This document shows, piece after piece, positions 24,143 to 35,177 of a stretch of 64,000 bases of DNA. The position numbers and the translations under genes were made by a program. Each line of letters opens with the position of its first letter. Positions within the stretch are counted from its first letter, which is position 1. Origin of the DNA: Larimichthys crocea (taxonomy: Eukaryota > Chordata > Actinopteri > Sciaenidae); contig NC_040027.1 in NCBI RefSeq assembly GCF_000972845.2, positions 14,871,760-14,935,759 on the forward strand, written 5' to 3'. The notes under the pieces are model-generated. The model was given only the letters and a program-made list of their open reading frames with translations, did not search any database and was not told the origin of the DNA.

Positions 24143-24762
24143 TACTGCTCCAAGCAGCTCCCCCCAACCTCACTCCTGCAAAAAAAAAAAATGCAAAACA
24201 TGAATAAAGTTAAAGGGGAAACCATTCAAAATGATTACTGACTGGAGAAAAAGTCTGGGTTGATTAAATCTGTCATGAAACTTTGTGATGACTGGTTTAA
24301 CTGGTTTAAATCTGCATGTTTCTTTCTTTTTAAAAAAACAGTTTGTCTGAACATGTGAGGCTCATTCATAACAACCTTTAAAACACACCAACGGCTGATA
24401 CCCACCTACGCTAACCGTGTAAAGTTTGAAGCCGAAACGGAGAAGACGACCTAAACAAAAAAATAAAAAAATACAAAAAGAAACGACGGCATACCGATTT
24501 ATGAGCCTAACTTACGAGGCATGTGGGTCAACAAAACTTAAATGAGGCAGTTAAAATCATTTTAAAAGCGAGAAATTCACCAACTGCCCAAAATTCAAAT
24601 ACGCATTTAAGCTATTTCTACTTTTTTTTTTTATATAGAAAAGGAGCTTTACTAGTTTACCGACGAGAAAAGAGCCGACGTATATAATATATAACCATGA
24701 AAAAAGACATACTACATTATCTAAATATGATATTAAATCCGTACAGCAGCTTTTAAACTTAC

Positions 24763-24840
24763 CGTTTTTAGCCCGTCTGGAAACTACAAGCTAAAAGTTT
24801 GTTTCACCGAAGAGGACACTACTCCAGTCCATGGTCGTCG
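24763..24840 (-). other. farp2: farp2 5' UTR first exon
   Basis: On the minus strand a good donor (ACG|gtaagt) ends at 24763. The next acceptor, a T-run followed by gcag, opens the first coding exon at 24175, leaving a 33-base leader before the ATG at 24142. The upstream edge near 24840 is a guess based on where promoter-like motifs begin. Confidence 0.6.
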
Positions 24841-24925
24841 TCGTCCAACGTGAGTGCGCACTCAGGCTTGTTTCTGATTGGCTAAAGCAGTCCAACTCGG
24901 CTTCCCATTGGTTGAAATGAGTCCG
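24841..24925 (-). promoter_or_regulatory. farp2: farp2 promoter with two CCAAT boxes
   Basis: Just upstream of the presumed start there are two minus-strand CCAAT boxes, seen on the plus strand as ATTGG near 24877 and near 24906. No clear TATA box was seen. CCAAT boxes at this spacing suit a housekeeping-type promoter. The assignment is inferred from position. Confidence 0.5.
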
Positions 24926-25572
24926 AGGATTGTAGGCTCTTCTAAAGGAGGAAGATTTACCTTCCTCTGCTTTAAATAGCCGTGATGGATGGATGGAGGG
25001 GGGGAAACGAGGAAAATGACAAGTTGTGGCTTTCTAATGAGGCCTCGTGGAAAGTTTGTGATATAAGTATGTTTAGGGATTGTCAACAACATCCATAGGG
25101 AAATAAAAACTGATTTTATTTGATTAGTTTTACCTGATTTGTGCAAAACAGACTTTTTAGTTTGGGTTAAAGTTTCACTATAACACAACACACACACACA
25201 CAGTGTCAGGAACAATCCTCTATGCAATAACCCTTTGTCTCAAACACCCACCTGCACCTGTAAATTATTTATTTTCACTGTTTAAATGCAGTTTTTGTTC
25301 TTTAAACATGTAAATATCATCACTCACACACAATCTACTCATGCTGTTCATACTGTATATACTCTCACATCCACCTACCTCATGTACATAAAGCAACCTG
25401 TTACATAAACCATATTTATGCTATTCATCCTCTGCACTCTGCACCGTTGCACTATTGTCTTATATTCTTTTTCTGTCTCCAAATGTTAATGTGTTGTTGT
25501 TATTGTTATTATATATATATAATCTCTGCACAAATACAAAACCTACTTCAGCTCATGTCCCTTATGTGGCAC

Positions 25573-25667
25573 TACAAGAGCAACTCCATTAAAGAGTGCA
25601 TCAGGAGAGGCCATGATGACTTGGGGAACCATTACCTGCACTGTGGTGACCTCAGCAACGCCCTCAA
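25573..25667 (+). pseudogene. gps1: Fragment matching COP9 signalosome subunit 1 (gps1/csn1)
   Basis: The plus strand reads [20 protein letters not shown] and continues [11 protein letters not shown]. This is nearly the conserved CSN1 segment with [21 protein letters not shown]; by my recollection of the human protein about 29 of 32 residues agree. The match begins and stops abruptly, running into AT repeats on the right. There is no neighbouring CSN1 sequence. All three differences change the amino acid, as expected of a decaying copy. It is most likely a captured or retroposed piece of one exon. Confidence 0.65.
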
Positions 25668-26312
25668 TATATATATTGTCAAATTATATGTATCTATATT
25701 CAAATTCCTTGATTGTGTACACATACCCGGCCAATAAAAATTTGTACGTGTTGTAAAACATTTCTCTGAACACAAACCTTTGTGTCAGGTGACTATACAT
25801 ATTGCATATCTCTAAACCAGAGCTTGATTACATCAACTATGATGACTTTGTTATGTACTTAACCCCGCCACACAGTCAATTGCTTTGTAGCAAGCAGCAC
25901 ATAAGTGATAAGAGTCACGCATGAACTAAAGGTTTCTCCTTGCATTGTAATGGAGCTCCCCCTGCTGTTCTTTACTCTGAAGTAAAAGAACAAAGCTGCA
26001 TTATACTTCAGTTAGTGGTTACATAGGTCCCACACAACATGTTGATATATTATTTCTATTAAACATTAAAGAAATATCCTGAACATTCAAATATTCTGCA
26101 CACTAGCTGGTGAATGCTTTGCACAAAACTGTACATCTGTTAAAACCCTATTGAACACATTTAAAACTTTTAGTACTTCATTTTTATCTTCCATATATTT
26201 GTACTTAATGTCTGTTATGCATCAAAACACTAAGACAAATTCCTTGTATCTGAAAACCTACATGGTAATAAACCTGTTTCTGATTCTATTACATGTCAGG
26301 GTTAGTCATATA

Positions 26313-27480
26313 TACAGCGAGATCCAAAAGTCTGAGACTACATTGAAAATCTCTAATATTTTCACATAAACCTAGAAACAATAATAAAGTTTAAGGTTTC
26401 AGAAAGCAGGCTAAAAGTGTAATAAGTCAAATCATTGTTCATTCTCAGAGTCAGATAATGTCTAGACTAAAGATTTATAAGTGCATGGAACTCTTTGCAG
26501 AAACTGGATCAGTTGTATCCAAAGCACGATCAGACAGACCAAAAGTGACCACACCAATCAGAAGATCAATACATCAAGCTTAGTTTCAGGCAGTAAAGAC
26601 AGAAAAGCAACTTCATCACAGCCACAGAATTAACAGGGTGCACAGTATACTTTTGACTTTTCACAGACGGAAAAAACACAGACGGACTTACAGTAATAAC
26701 AATAACAATGGCTCAGTTTCATTAAGTGTCCCACTTACAAGGATGGTGAGAGCAGGACCAAAAGTACTGTCAAATGAAGGTGGTCTTGTAGCAGAGGGGA
26801 AACAAGGCCAAAAACTTGAGGTGGACCAAGAAATACCAGCATTTCACAGTGGAAAAAAAGTCCTATTGACTGATGAATCCAAGTTTAAAATTTATTGCAG
26901 TAACAGAAGGGTGTATGTAAGAAGACGAACAGGAGACAGTATTATACCACAGTGAAACATGATAGGAATATTAAGGTCTGGAGGTGTTTTGTCTACCCTG
27001 CTAGACAAATGCACTGAACTGACTCCACTCTGACTGGTTTGCATCTTTGCACAGTAGAATAATGACCCCCAACACATCTTGAAGCTTTGCAGGAACTACT
27101 TAGAGACTCAAGAAGACCAAGCAGAACTGACTGTCTTGTTTTTTACTTTCACAGACACCTGACCTCAACCAGTGAATGTTAATGGGGGCACTTGAAGACT
27201 GAAAAAAACATCCTGTGACATTACAAGAACATGTTTGGAACATTATCAGATCATGCTGGGAGAACACGGTTCACAGGTTTTTGTTAACACTTTCAGCTTT
27301 TTCTACTTCATGTTTATGACTGAGGCTGTAGTGGGTGATGGTGTTGCACTGCATTATGCATTATATTGAAAGGTATTTCTAATGTGAGGCCAGAATTGGA
27401 CCTGGGTTGCTGCAGGAAGGAGTCCAAATTTTTTATGTTGGGAGCCACTAGGGCACCTCTATTTTGTATTGTCATATCAT
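26313..27480 (+). mobile_element. Tc1/mariner transposon relic
   Basis: The left end has a Tc1-like terminal start near 26313 (CAGCGAGATCCAAAAGTCTGAG). Inside are eroded transposase pieces in order: an ETGSV / RSDRPKVTT-like DNA-binding segment (26500-26560), VLLTDESKFKIYCSNRRVYV with the first catalytic Asp (26862-26920), and NNDPQH (27059-27076), the second DDE block. Stops and frameshifts break the frame, and the right terminal repeat is not recognisable. It is inactive. Confidence 0.8.
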
Positions 27481-27526
27481 ATCATATGGTATGGTATGGT
27501 ATGGTATGGTATGGTATGGTATGGTA
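27470..27526. repeat. Compound pentamer microsatellite
   Basis: A short run of TCATA units passes directly into about eight ATGGT units. Ordinary tandem repeat at the right edge of the Tc1 relic. Confidence 0.9.
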
Positions 27527-28084
27527 ATATTATGGCCCTCTCATGTACATAAGTATAAACAACACCACTGCAAACTACAACCCCATCATAGACATATAGT
27601 TAAATTAATACATTTCTGACAGTGAAAACAAAAACTGACATTTTCATTTGGTAAGAGACATGTAGAGTGTTGGTTTATATAAAAGATACTTGTCTGGGAC
27701 TGTCTAAGTAAAGCTTAACATTAAGGTTAAGGATCAGAAAGTGTCAATTCAATTACTGTAATAAAGACAGATGTTAAGAAAATTTGCATCTTTTTTAGTC
27801 ATCTTTACTGCATGTATTGTTCATTTGACCTATAAACTGCAGTGAAATGTTTGCTTCTGGATTACAGGTGACATTATGAGATACTCAGAGACAATTCAGA
27901 AATATAATACTGCAGCAATGTAATGCAATGCGACACATGAAAGCAGGAAGTCAGCCAGGTCATTGGTCTATCATGGAGCTGCTTAATTTCTGTTTTTTGC
28001 CACGTTGATAGATGATCATATGGTACAAAACTCTACCATACAACACACCTTTCATTCAGCTGATTTATTTCATGATTTAATGCA

Positions 28085-28127
28085 CTGTTGATGTAAAGCA
28101 TGCGTCCTGCATGCTTTACATCAACAG
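28085..28127. repeat. Perfect 19-bp inverted repeat with 5-nt loop
   Basis: The left arm 28085-28103 (ctgttgatgtaaagcatgc) is the exact reverse complement of 28109-28127, separated by gtcct. It would extrude as a tight hairpin. No gene is attached to it. Confidence 0.9.
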
Positions 28128-29590
28128 AAATAAAGATGTTTGATAGAGAGCATGTAGTCTGGACTGATAGACTTGTTTCCATGCTGTCTTTTGATCTGTG
28201 TGCATTATCTCTAAAGAGCTCTCTGGACCGCTTCACTGTGCCAACGTGTGATGAAATTAGTCCGGTAGATGTGTGCTTCAGTTATGATATCAGTGCTCGT
28301 TATAGGGCAGACACAACACATCAACACATATTTAACGTATAGTATGATAAGTTTTATAACATTTAGCTGTAACTATGCAGAGGGGAGACAGTATGGTTCA
28401 TTTTGAGGCTATAGTCTGTGTTCCTAGTTTATCTAATAAATTATAATAACCACTGAGCAAAAATACACAGTTTTACCAAACAGCAATCATGATGAGCATG
28501 ACAAATGTAAAGGATTCTTCAGTCTGTTGTTGTTCCTGTTTGACTGGGCTATTGACCCCTATAACTCTTGGTTAATAGAAAAAAAAAATCATTCCTTTCC
28601 TGAGGTATCTCCTGCTGTCTTCCATGAGTCAGAGACAGAGCGCCTGCTGTCTAAATAGTGAAGGAGGTTTCAAATATTTGACGTGCTTTCCACTATGTTG
28701 CAGACAGTTTTACAGAAGTGACTGGCTCGGAGATTGAGTCTTTAAGACAGAGTAGAAAGATGCGGAGCACACACCTAGTTTTATCTAAATCGTTTGACCA
28801 TCAGTGGAAGCTTGCATTCAGTTATTATACTGTATATTAATTTAATGAACACTTAAATGGAAATTATTTAATTGCTGATGAAGGCCATCATAAAGTTCTG
28901 GAAAACTTTTAAATAAGAAGTGATGTGCAGTTACAACCTTATAAGACAAAGAGTAATATGTTACTCTACAACAACAAGCTCTGTACAGTGAGGACCAGTC
29001 TCAGTAGCTTCATATTTGTATCCTGATAAAAGCACTTCTGCTCTAGGACATCAAATTGACATTTTGGCTAAATCCAGTGTGGTGCATTTGATGTGTGCAA
29101 TTCAGTCTTTCATCAGTGCTCTAGCCAGACTCAGTGAAATGGCTTATTTACAGATTTCATTCATGAATTACTCAGCCCTTGACATGTTACTAAGCTACCA
29201 TCATGTCATCAATCATTACTAAGTGCAAGAAAGGCAGTGTGTATTGACAGCTTGGCTTTGAACGTTTGGGAGTTATTAGTGGTTAGAGACAGAGACACTG
29301 GGAGAGTTTCTGATCAGTTAAGATGTCATAAGTTATACTTATTTATCTCTGATTCATGTTTTTAGCAGCCCTCTCACAGTAAACTGTGGGCTCTGTGACC
29401 TTGGGCAGTCCATCCATTAACAAATAGCCGAGGAATGACTAAGACCTCATACAGTTTATGCTAAGAGCTGAGAATGTCAGTCTTGTTTTGGATAAAAATA
29501 TTTCTGCACATGCCCGTGTTGTATTCAAAAAACAGATTCACGACAACAAGAATGATCATGCATATGAATCATAAGCTTTAAAAAGAAATT

Positions 29591-29591
29591 G

Positions 29592-29638
<47 letters not shown>

Positions 29639-29640
29639 GA
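29591..29640. repeat. GATA tetranucleotide microsatellite
   Basis: About twelve uninterrupted GATA units in the intergenic region upstream of hdlbp. Confidence 0.95.
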
Positions 29641-30297
29641 GTAATTTATAGCATACTCTATATTCACTGTGGGTAGCATTTCACATAATAATAATAATTG
29701 CTTTATAGCTTGTACTTCATCAATAAGTAGCACTCACAGATTAAAGATGATTTAGACAAAATTAATGTTTTATTTTGGACAACACAGACATAAAATATGT
29801 ACCAAAAGACATGAGGTAGATAAAATTAAAGTATATAATCAGTATAAATACAATTAAAAACGAAGGGAAGGAACACATTGTTACACAAAGGAAAATATAT
29901 ACATCTCTGTACAGTAGCTTGATGCTTTATCTGATCTCACTGGAGTCCTGCTGCAATCTTACATTGAAATGTGTGATTAAATTATAATTTTTTGCCACCT
30001 CATCTGGTCTGTTTTTGTGGGTGAATACTCTCCTTTTTTTTATTTTTTTTTTATTTCCTTCCTTCCTTCTTTCCTTACCTTACCTTAGGCCAAGTCTGCT
30101 GCATTGGTGTGTGTGTGTGTGTGTGCAGAGAATACTACACTACATTTAACCACATTTTATCCTGTGATTTTTTCACATGAGATGTAATCAGAGTTGGGAA
30201 GTTAACACAAGAGCAGCGCCGGTCACTCTCTCTCTCCTTCTCTCTTTCTCTCTCTCTGTGTGTTAAAAATGAAAATAAGTCATTTGTAATCGGACTC

Positions 30298-30367
30298 TGA
30301 CGTGACGTTGGAGGATGTGATTGGTGGGCGGCGCTGGTATATATCCGTCAGGCTTCAATCCCACCTT
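30298..30367 (+). promoter_or_regulatory. hdlbp: hdlbp core promoter
   Basis: In order: a doubled CRE-like half-site (TGACGTGACG at 30298-30307), an inverted CCAAT box (ATTGG at 30320-30324), a GC box (gggcgg near 30326), and a TATA-like TATATAT at 30338-30344. The transcription start is expected about 25-30 bases later. A CT-rich tract lies just upstream at 30215-30255. Confidence 0.6.
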
Positions 30368-30428
30368 CTCGCCAGTGGAATTTCATCTCAGCTTCTGCAC
30401 CTTCAGGGCAGACGAGTACATAAAATAA
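30368..30428 (+). other. hdlbp: hdlbp 5' UTR exon 1
   Basis: Begins at the presumed start downstream of the TATA-like box and ends at a perfect donor, AAATAA|gtaagt, at 30428. The start is approximate. Confidence 0.55.
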
Positions 30429-30851
30429 GTAAGTACTCCACAGTTTCTTTTCTTTCTTTCTCGCTCAATACAACCGCGCTGCCGTCACACGCGGCGCCCC
30501 GTCGTGTCATGTACGTGTCATGTGCTCGGGTACTTGTTGTAGATGCCAGTTTTTTCTTTTGGTAATGAAATGGTTGGATCCTTTTTTTTCCTCTGGACGG
30601 TTACAGTATGTTCTGGCCCTGACTCCGTGTCATTTCTCCCCCAGCTCAGCTGTATGCCTACGTGGACTTAGCGAGCTGCTAGAACAAACTGAATGCTAAC
30701 GCTAAGCTACGAGGCTACAACTCTTTTTTTTTATTTATTTATTTCAACGAGTTACGCTTCATTCATACACATGTATATATTTTATTTACACTACAACCAG
30801 ACAAGACTTTTTTTTTTTTTTTTTTTTAATGTCATTAGCTGGAGCCTGAAG

Positions 30852-30884
<33 letters not shown>

Positions 30885-32620
30885 ACACATTAGCCGCTAC
30901 GTGTCACAGTCGTAGTCAAAGTTTTTAGCAAGTTTAGCTACCTAGCTACAGGCTTTGCTGAGCCACACCACAATGATTTAGCCCCTTTTTGACACAGAAT
31001 ATATATTTATCAAACACCCAGTGATATCTTTAAGGCTTATTTGGTTTAAAATCATTTTAATTTGATCGTTTTTTCTTCTTCTCCCTCCCCCCTTCTTCTT
31101 TATGGTTGATTAGCCAACGTGACGCTTAGCTAGCATTAACTGCAATGTGTCGTTGTTGTTGTTGGCAACTGTCAGCTAAGTTTAAGTTGATATCGTGTCA
31201 CACTAACCCCAGCCCCACTTTTAAATCCTTAATCTGGGATTTGGTGGGTGGTATAATGTAATATAGGCTCGGCTGTAAAGTGCTAACGTTGATGCAAGAC
31301 GAGCTCCGGTTCACGTAGCAGCTCTTTCTATTTCTCTATTTCTTACATTTCTCTTACTTAAACCAGCCTGTGTGTTTTAAATACGACTTCGTGACTAATG
31401 TGATTAGTCATTATCCACATATCTAAACGCCCAGCTGTACCCATGACATGGTAGTTTGAGTAAAACAATTTGGCATCATTCATTTTTAAGATGTATTAAC
31501 TTGACTGCTGCTTTTAATAATGTTGCAGGGAGCAGGCCTTATGATGCCCTCTGTGCTAACACTACTACACCAAATAATACAAGTTGCAGCTGGTTTAGTT
31601 GCATCTTATCCAGAGCCTGGTTTTATAATTGTTTAATATGCGCATAACTTTATTTATTGGCCTCTTATCTAGTAGTGACTGGTGACAGTAAATCATCCAG
31701 ATGTGACGCTCATACTTCCTTCCTAATAATCATTTTTTTTAAATAAGAACCATTCACTGTTAATTGCACAAAAGAGCAATGGCCTTATTTACATGGCAGC
31801 TTCATCAATTGCCAGGTTTGTCCTTCTGTCTGACAAGGCGGTGTCCAATTATAGAAGCCAGATGCTTGTCAAGGAGAGGAGTGAGCTCCAGTGGCACCTA
31901 TACTTTTACCGGAGTTCAGTAATGTGCATCTTGGCGTCGACGACTTAATAATGTCTGGTGGTTGGTGGCAGTACTTTGGCACTGTGGTGGTATTTTTCTC
32001 TCTCTCCGACTAGTCGCTCACTACTAGAACCACGACTATCAAAAACATGCACGTTAGGGCCTCAGCAACAGCCGCTTCTGTTTAACAGTCGGAGAGTGAA
32101 GATTGACTCTGGATTTGCTGTCTCATGTCTCCACTTTCCATTTAAAGGTCCAGTGTGTAAGGTATAAGGAGGGGGGGGGGGCTGTGTTTACACAGTATGG
32201 CAGAAATGGAAAGTAATGTTTTCAATTAGTGTGTAATCACTTAAAAATAAGAATCAATGTGTTTTTGTTACCTTTTTTTTAGAATTAGACATTTATCTAC
32301 AGATGCTGCTGACTGCCGTGTTTCTACAGTAGCCTTTTGAGATTTCCTGTGTAAATTGTACAAAGTGTTTATTTCTTTTAATGACAAAATCCACTCTTGT
32401 GATGTTATGAACCATTTTTTTAGTAATCAGAGGCTCCTATGAACAAAAAATTGATTGTGCACATATACTTGAATACGTCTTTCTGCATACATAACTCTGT
32501 AGTAGCTCATCTGTGCTTTTGAAGTGAAACCCCTGATCTTTCGTTGAAACTGAGATATTGTAGTGGTTATTTCGGAACAACTGATCCCCTTTTTTTTCTC
32601 TCTCTCTCTTTGGTTTTTAG
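30429..32620. other. hdlbp intron 1
   Basis: Contains a T-run near 30810-30829, a TG microsatellite at 30852-30882 and a MITE-like relic near 32143-32340. No other exon recognised. Confidence 0.6.
32143..32340 (+). repeat. Teleost MITE-like interspersed repeat fragment
   Basis: The start (aaaggtccagtgtgtaagg), the middle phrase with gtgtaatcac, and the ending tgtttctacagtagcc match my recollection of a short repeat that recurs across teleost genomes. A related start (ggacaagtgtgtaggat) occurs at 54334 in an fmo intron. The family name is not certain. Confidence 0.45.
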
Positions 32621-32692
32621 GCAAAAGCTGGCAGGCTGACGGGAACTTGCATCTTTACAGGACGGATTATCTGGTAACTGACCATTTAGCTG
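32621..32692 (+). other. hdlbp: hdlbp 5' UTR exon 2
   Basis: A 72-nt interval between a strong CT-rich acceptor (ggtttttag) and a consensus donor (CTG|gtaagt). It has no start codon feeding the main frame, so it is non-coding leader. Confidence 0.65.
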
Positions 32693-35137
32693 GTAAGTCC
32701 TTTTTAAAGCAATTAGCAGCATACTGTTTGGTTTACCCTGAATGTGATTCTGCTCGCTCCAACCACAGCTTGAAACTTGTGCCTCGTATGAAGTATAATT
32801 AACAGTTGTTTGTGTTTTCTCACAACTGACATTAAGCACCAGTCATTCCTCCTATACACGGAAATTTAAAGCACTCCATCTTGACTTGTACTTTTGCTTG
32901 TTAGCGCTTGAGTTTTGGCCATCAGGGGGATGTTTGAGCAAGCAAGCGGAGAAACGTAGACGCAACGTAGATTTTCTTTGACTTTGTAATTCATTTTCAA
33001 AAAGTCACTATTTTAATAAATATTCTTTTTCCTTTTAAGTTAAAGGTTTCCTAAAAAAAATACCCAGATGTTCTGGCAACTTGTTGAAGCATCACTTTGA
33101 TTTTCACAGTACTTGACCTTCCTCAAACACCTGGTCTACTCTGGAGAAAAATAATTCTTAGTTATCATCACACTGAAAAATAAGCTTCTATTTATTTTGG
33201 CTGACGCGTCGAATTTAAAGTGTGCACAGCATCCTGTTTTGTAATTTAAATTACACAGACATTCAAACACGGTCTGTTTGACTTTGGCGTGGCTTTGTTT
33301 TCTCCCATCATGGACGACTTTGACGTGTTTTGCACCTTCTTCTGCCACAAAAATGTCAAAACGGGGGGGGCGGCAGCGGCGTTCTACCTCCAAAATGAAC
33401 GTACTGTTGCTCCAAAGTTATCCGCATGTCACAGTAATTAGATCCATGTGGGGGGAAAAAAAAAACTTGACTCTTGACAAAAATGTACTCCAGTGACTTC
33501 AGCACAATGTCATTCTGTTTTGTTAAGATACTCAATGAAGGATATTTGCAGGCTTAAATTGGCAACAGGGTCTGCAAACAGTAATGAGTGCTGGGCAGAG
33601 CAGACTTAAGTTTATGAAGCCTGACAAGGAAGAGGCCACTGAAAGGGTGTTCTCAAATGTGTAGGGGGGGAAACGGCCTGCTAAACTACCACCTTGAAGT
33701 GAATTTCCTCAAGTTGCCTAGTCTATGGAAAAAACTTCTCGCTACCAACAAGTTCTCTGTGACATCTGGAGCCTCTCCATGCTTTCAGATGAATTTCAGG
33801 CATGCTCGGGGGCAAAATCCACCATAAAACAATTCACATTCCTCTGCTTTTGTTGGCAAGAATAAAGTTTCTCTGTTGGCTAGAAAAACAGAGCAGCGAC
33901 TCCTGATGATATATTGAGTTTCATCATTGACAGTGAAGCAGAATCGAGCTTTAGTTCTTCCTTTTCTGCAGAGCAGGAATAATTATTGTTAATTGAACTC
34001 TGTCAGCGCTTTATTTATTTTTATTTTTTTAAAGACGACTGGCTTTCTGGTTTCTTCATTCTTCGTGTTCAAAGAGTTTTCTGTCGGTGGACTTTTGCTT
34101 TAATCCTGTCCAACGTGGATATACAGAGGGGTCAGTGGGGGAAAATCCTCTTAACTTCAGAGCCTACTCACTTAGCTGCACTTTGTAGAATAGGACTGGA
34201 CAAAGCCTGTTGAACTGAAGACAAACTGGTTTCTTCCAAGAAGACAGAATGTACTGTAGCCATAGCCCTGCCCACACCAGTGTTTTCTTTGTGATGCTAA
34301 CCTCTTTACACACGACTCAGTCTTGCCACACATTAACACAGTGCTGACACGGTGATGTGACAAGAAGCGTGATTATACTCTTCTTTTGATAAAGGGAGAT
34401 TAGATAATAGTGAACATCCCAAAGTCCACCATTGATAAGCTCATACACCACGCTAAATATGTGCATGTGACACTCGAGAGGTTAATTCCTCTTTCCTCCC
34501 CATTCAAGCCTTGTTTATCTGGCTGTAGCTATCATGATAAATGAGTGTATGCAAAATCATATCAGTGCTGCTGATGTGAAAAACATACACAGGATAAACA
34601 ATGAGTTTAAAGCATGTTAGTGTAGATTTGCAACAATACAAGACAAGTGGAGTATTTATTGATTATTACCTGTGAGGTTGCTGTATCGTTAAATATTCAT
34701 AATCCTGTGAAATTTATATTTATGTGGCTTTGTAACATAATCATAACTAGATGAGAAACAATCCCAAACAATTCAACAGTTAAACAATGCCTAAAAGATT
34801 TTAACAATAACTCAGTGACCTTTTCTTAATTCAGATAACTCTAATTCCTGATTGGTCCACATAACTATGTAACATTTACTTTTTCCCAACTAAGCCCTAC
34901 CCACGTCAGACGAGTTAGAAAAACACACACAGAACCTCCCAAACAACTTTAAACTTCTCCAGTGTTGACAGAAAATGTTGTATTAACGCAGCAGCCCATA
35001 ATATGAAGCTGATTTCGGGGAAATGAGTCTTTCAGACCTTTTTTTAAATATTATGCCCCTTCAGTTGCCAAAAAACTCAGCTTTTTCTTGTTTTTCTGTT
35101 GCCAGACTTTTACAAATAATGTAAACTTTCCTTTCAG
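32693..35137. other. hdlbp intron 2
   Basis: About 2.4 kb with short G- and A-runs (near 33363 and 33454). No exon, RNA gene or clear mobile element was seen. Confidence 0.6.
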
Positions 35138-35177
35138 TGGCACACTCGGACTCTGTGTTTAACGTGGGATTTTGACC

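Larger units (their letters stand above)
24926..30290. other. Intergenic region between farp2 and hdlbp
   Basis: About 5.4 kb between two divergent genes. It holds a gps1-like fragment, a Tc1 relic, a 19-bp inverted repeat and several microsatellites, described separately. No complete gene was found; in particular no septin exons were recognised. Confidence 0.7.

Noticed and set aside
29591..29640. Regular repeats that could be mistaken for an array
   Set aside because: Plain GATA microsatellite without spacers; not CRISPR-like, and the genome is eukaryotic.
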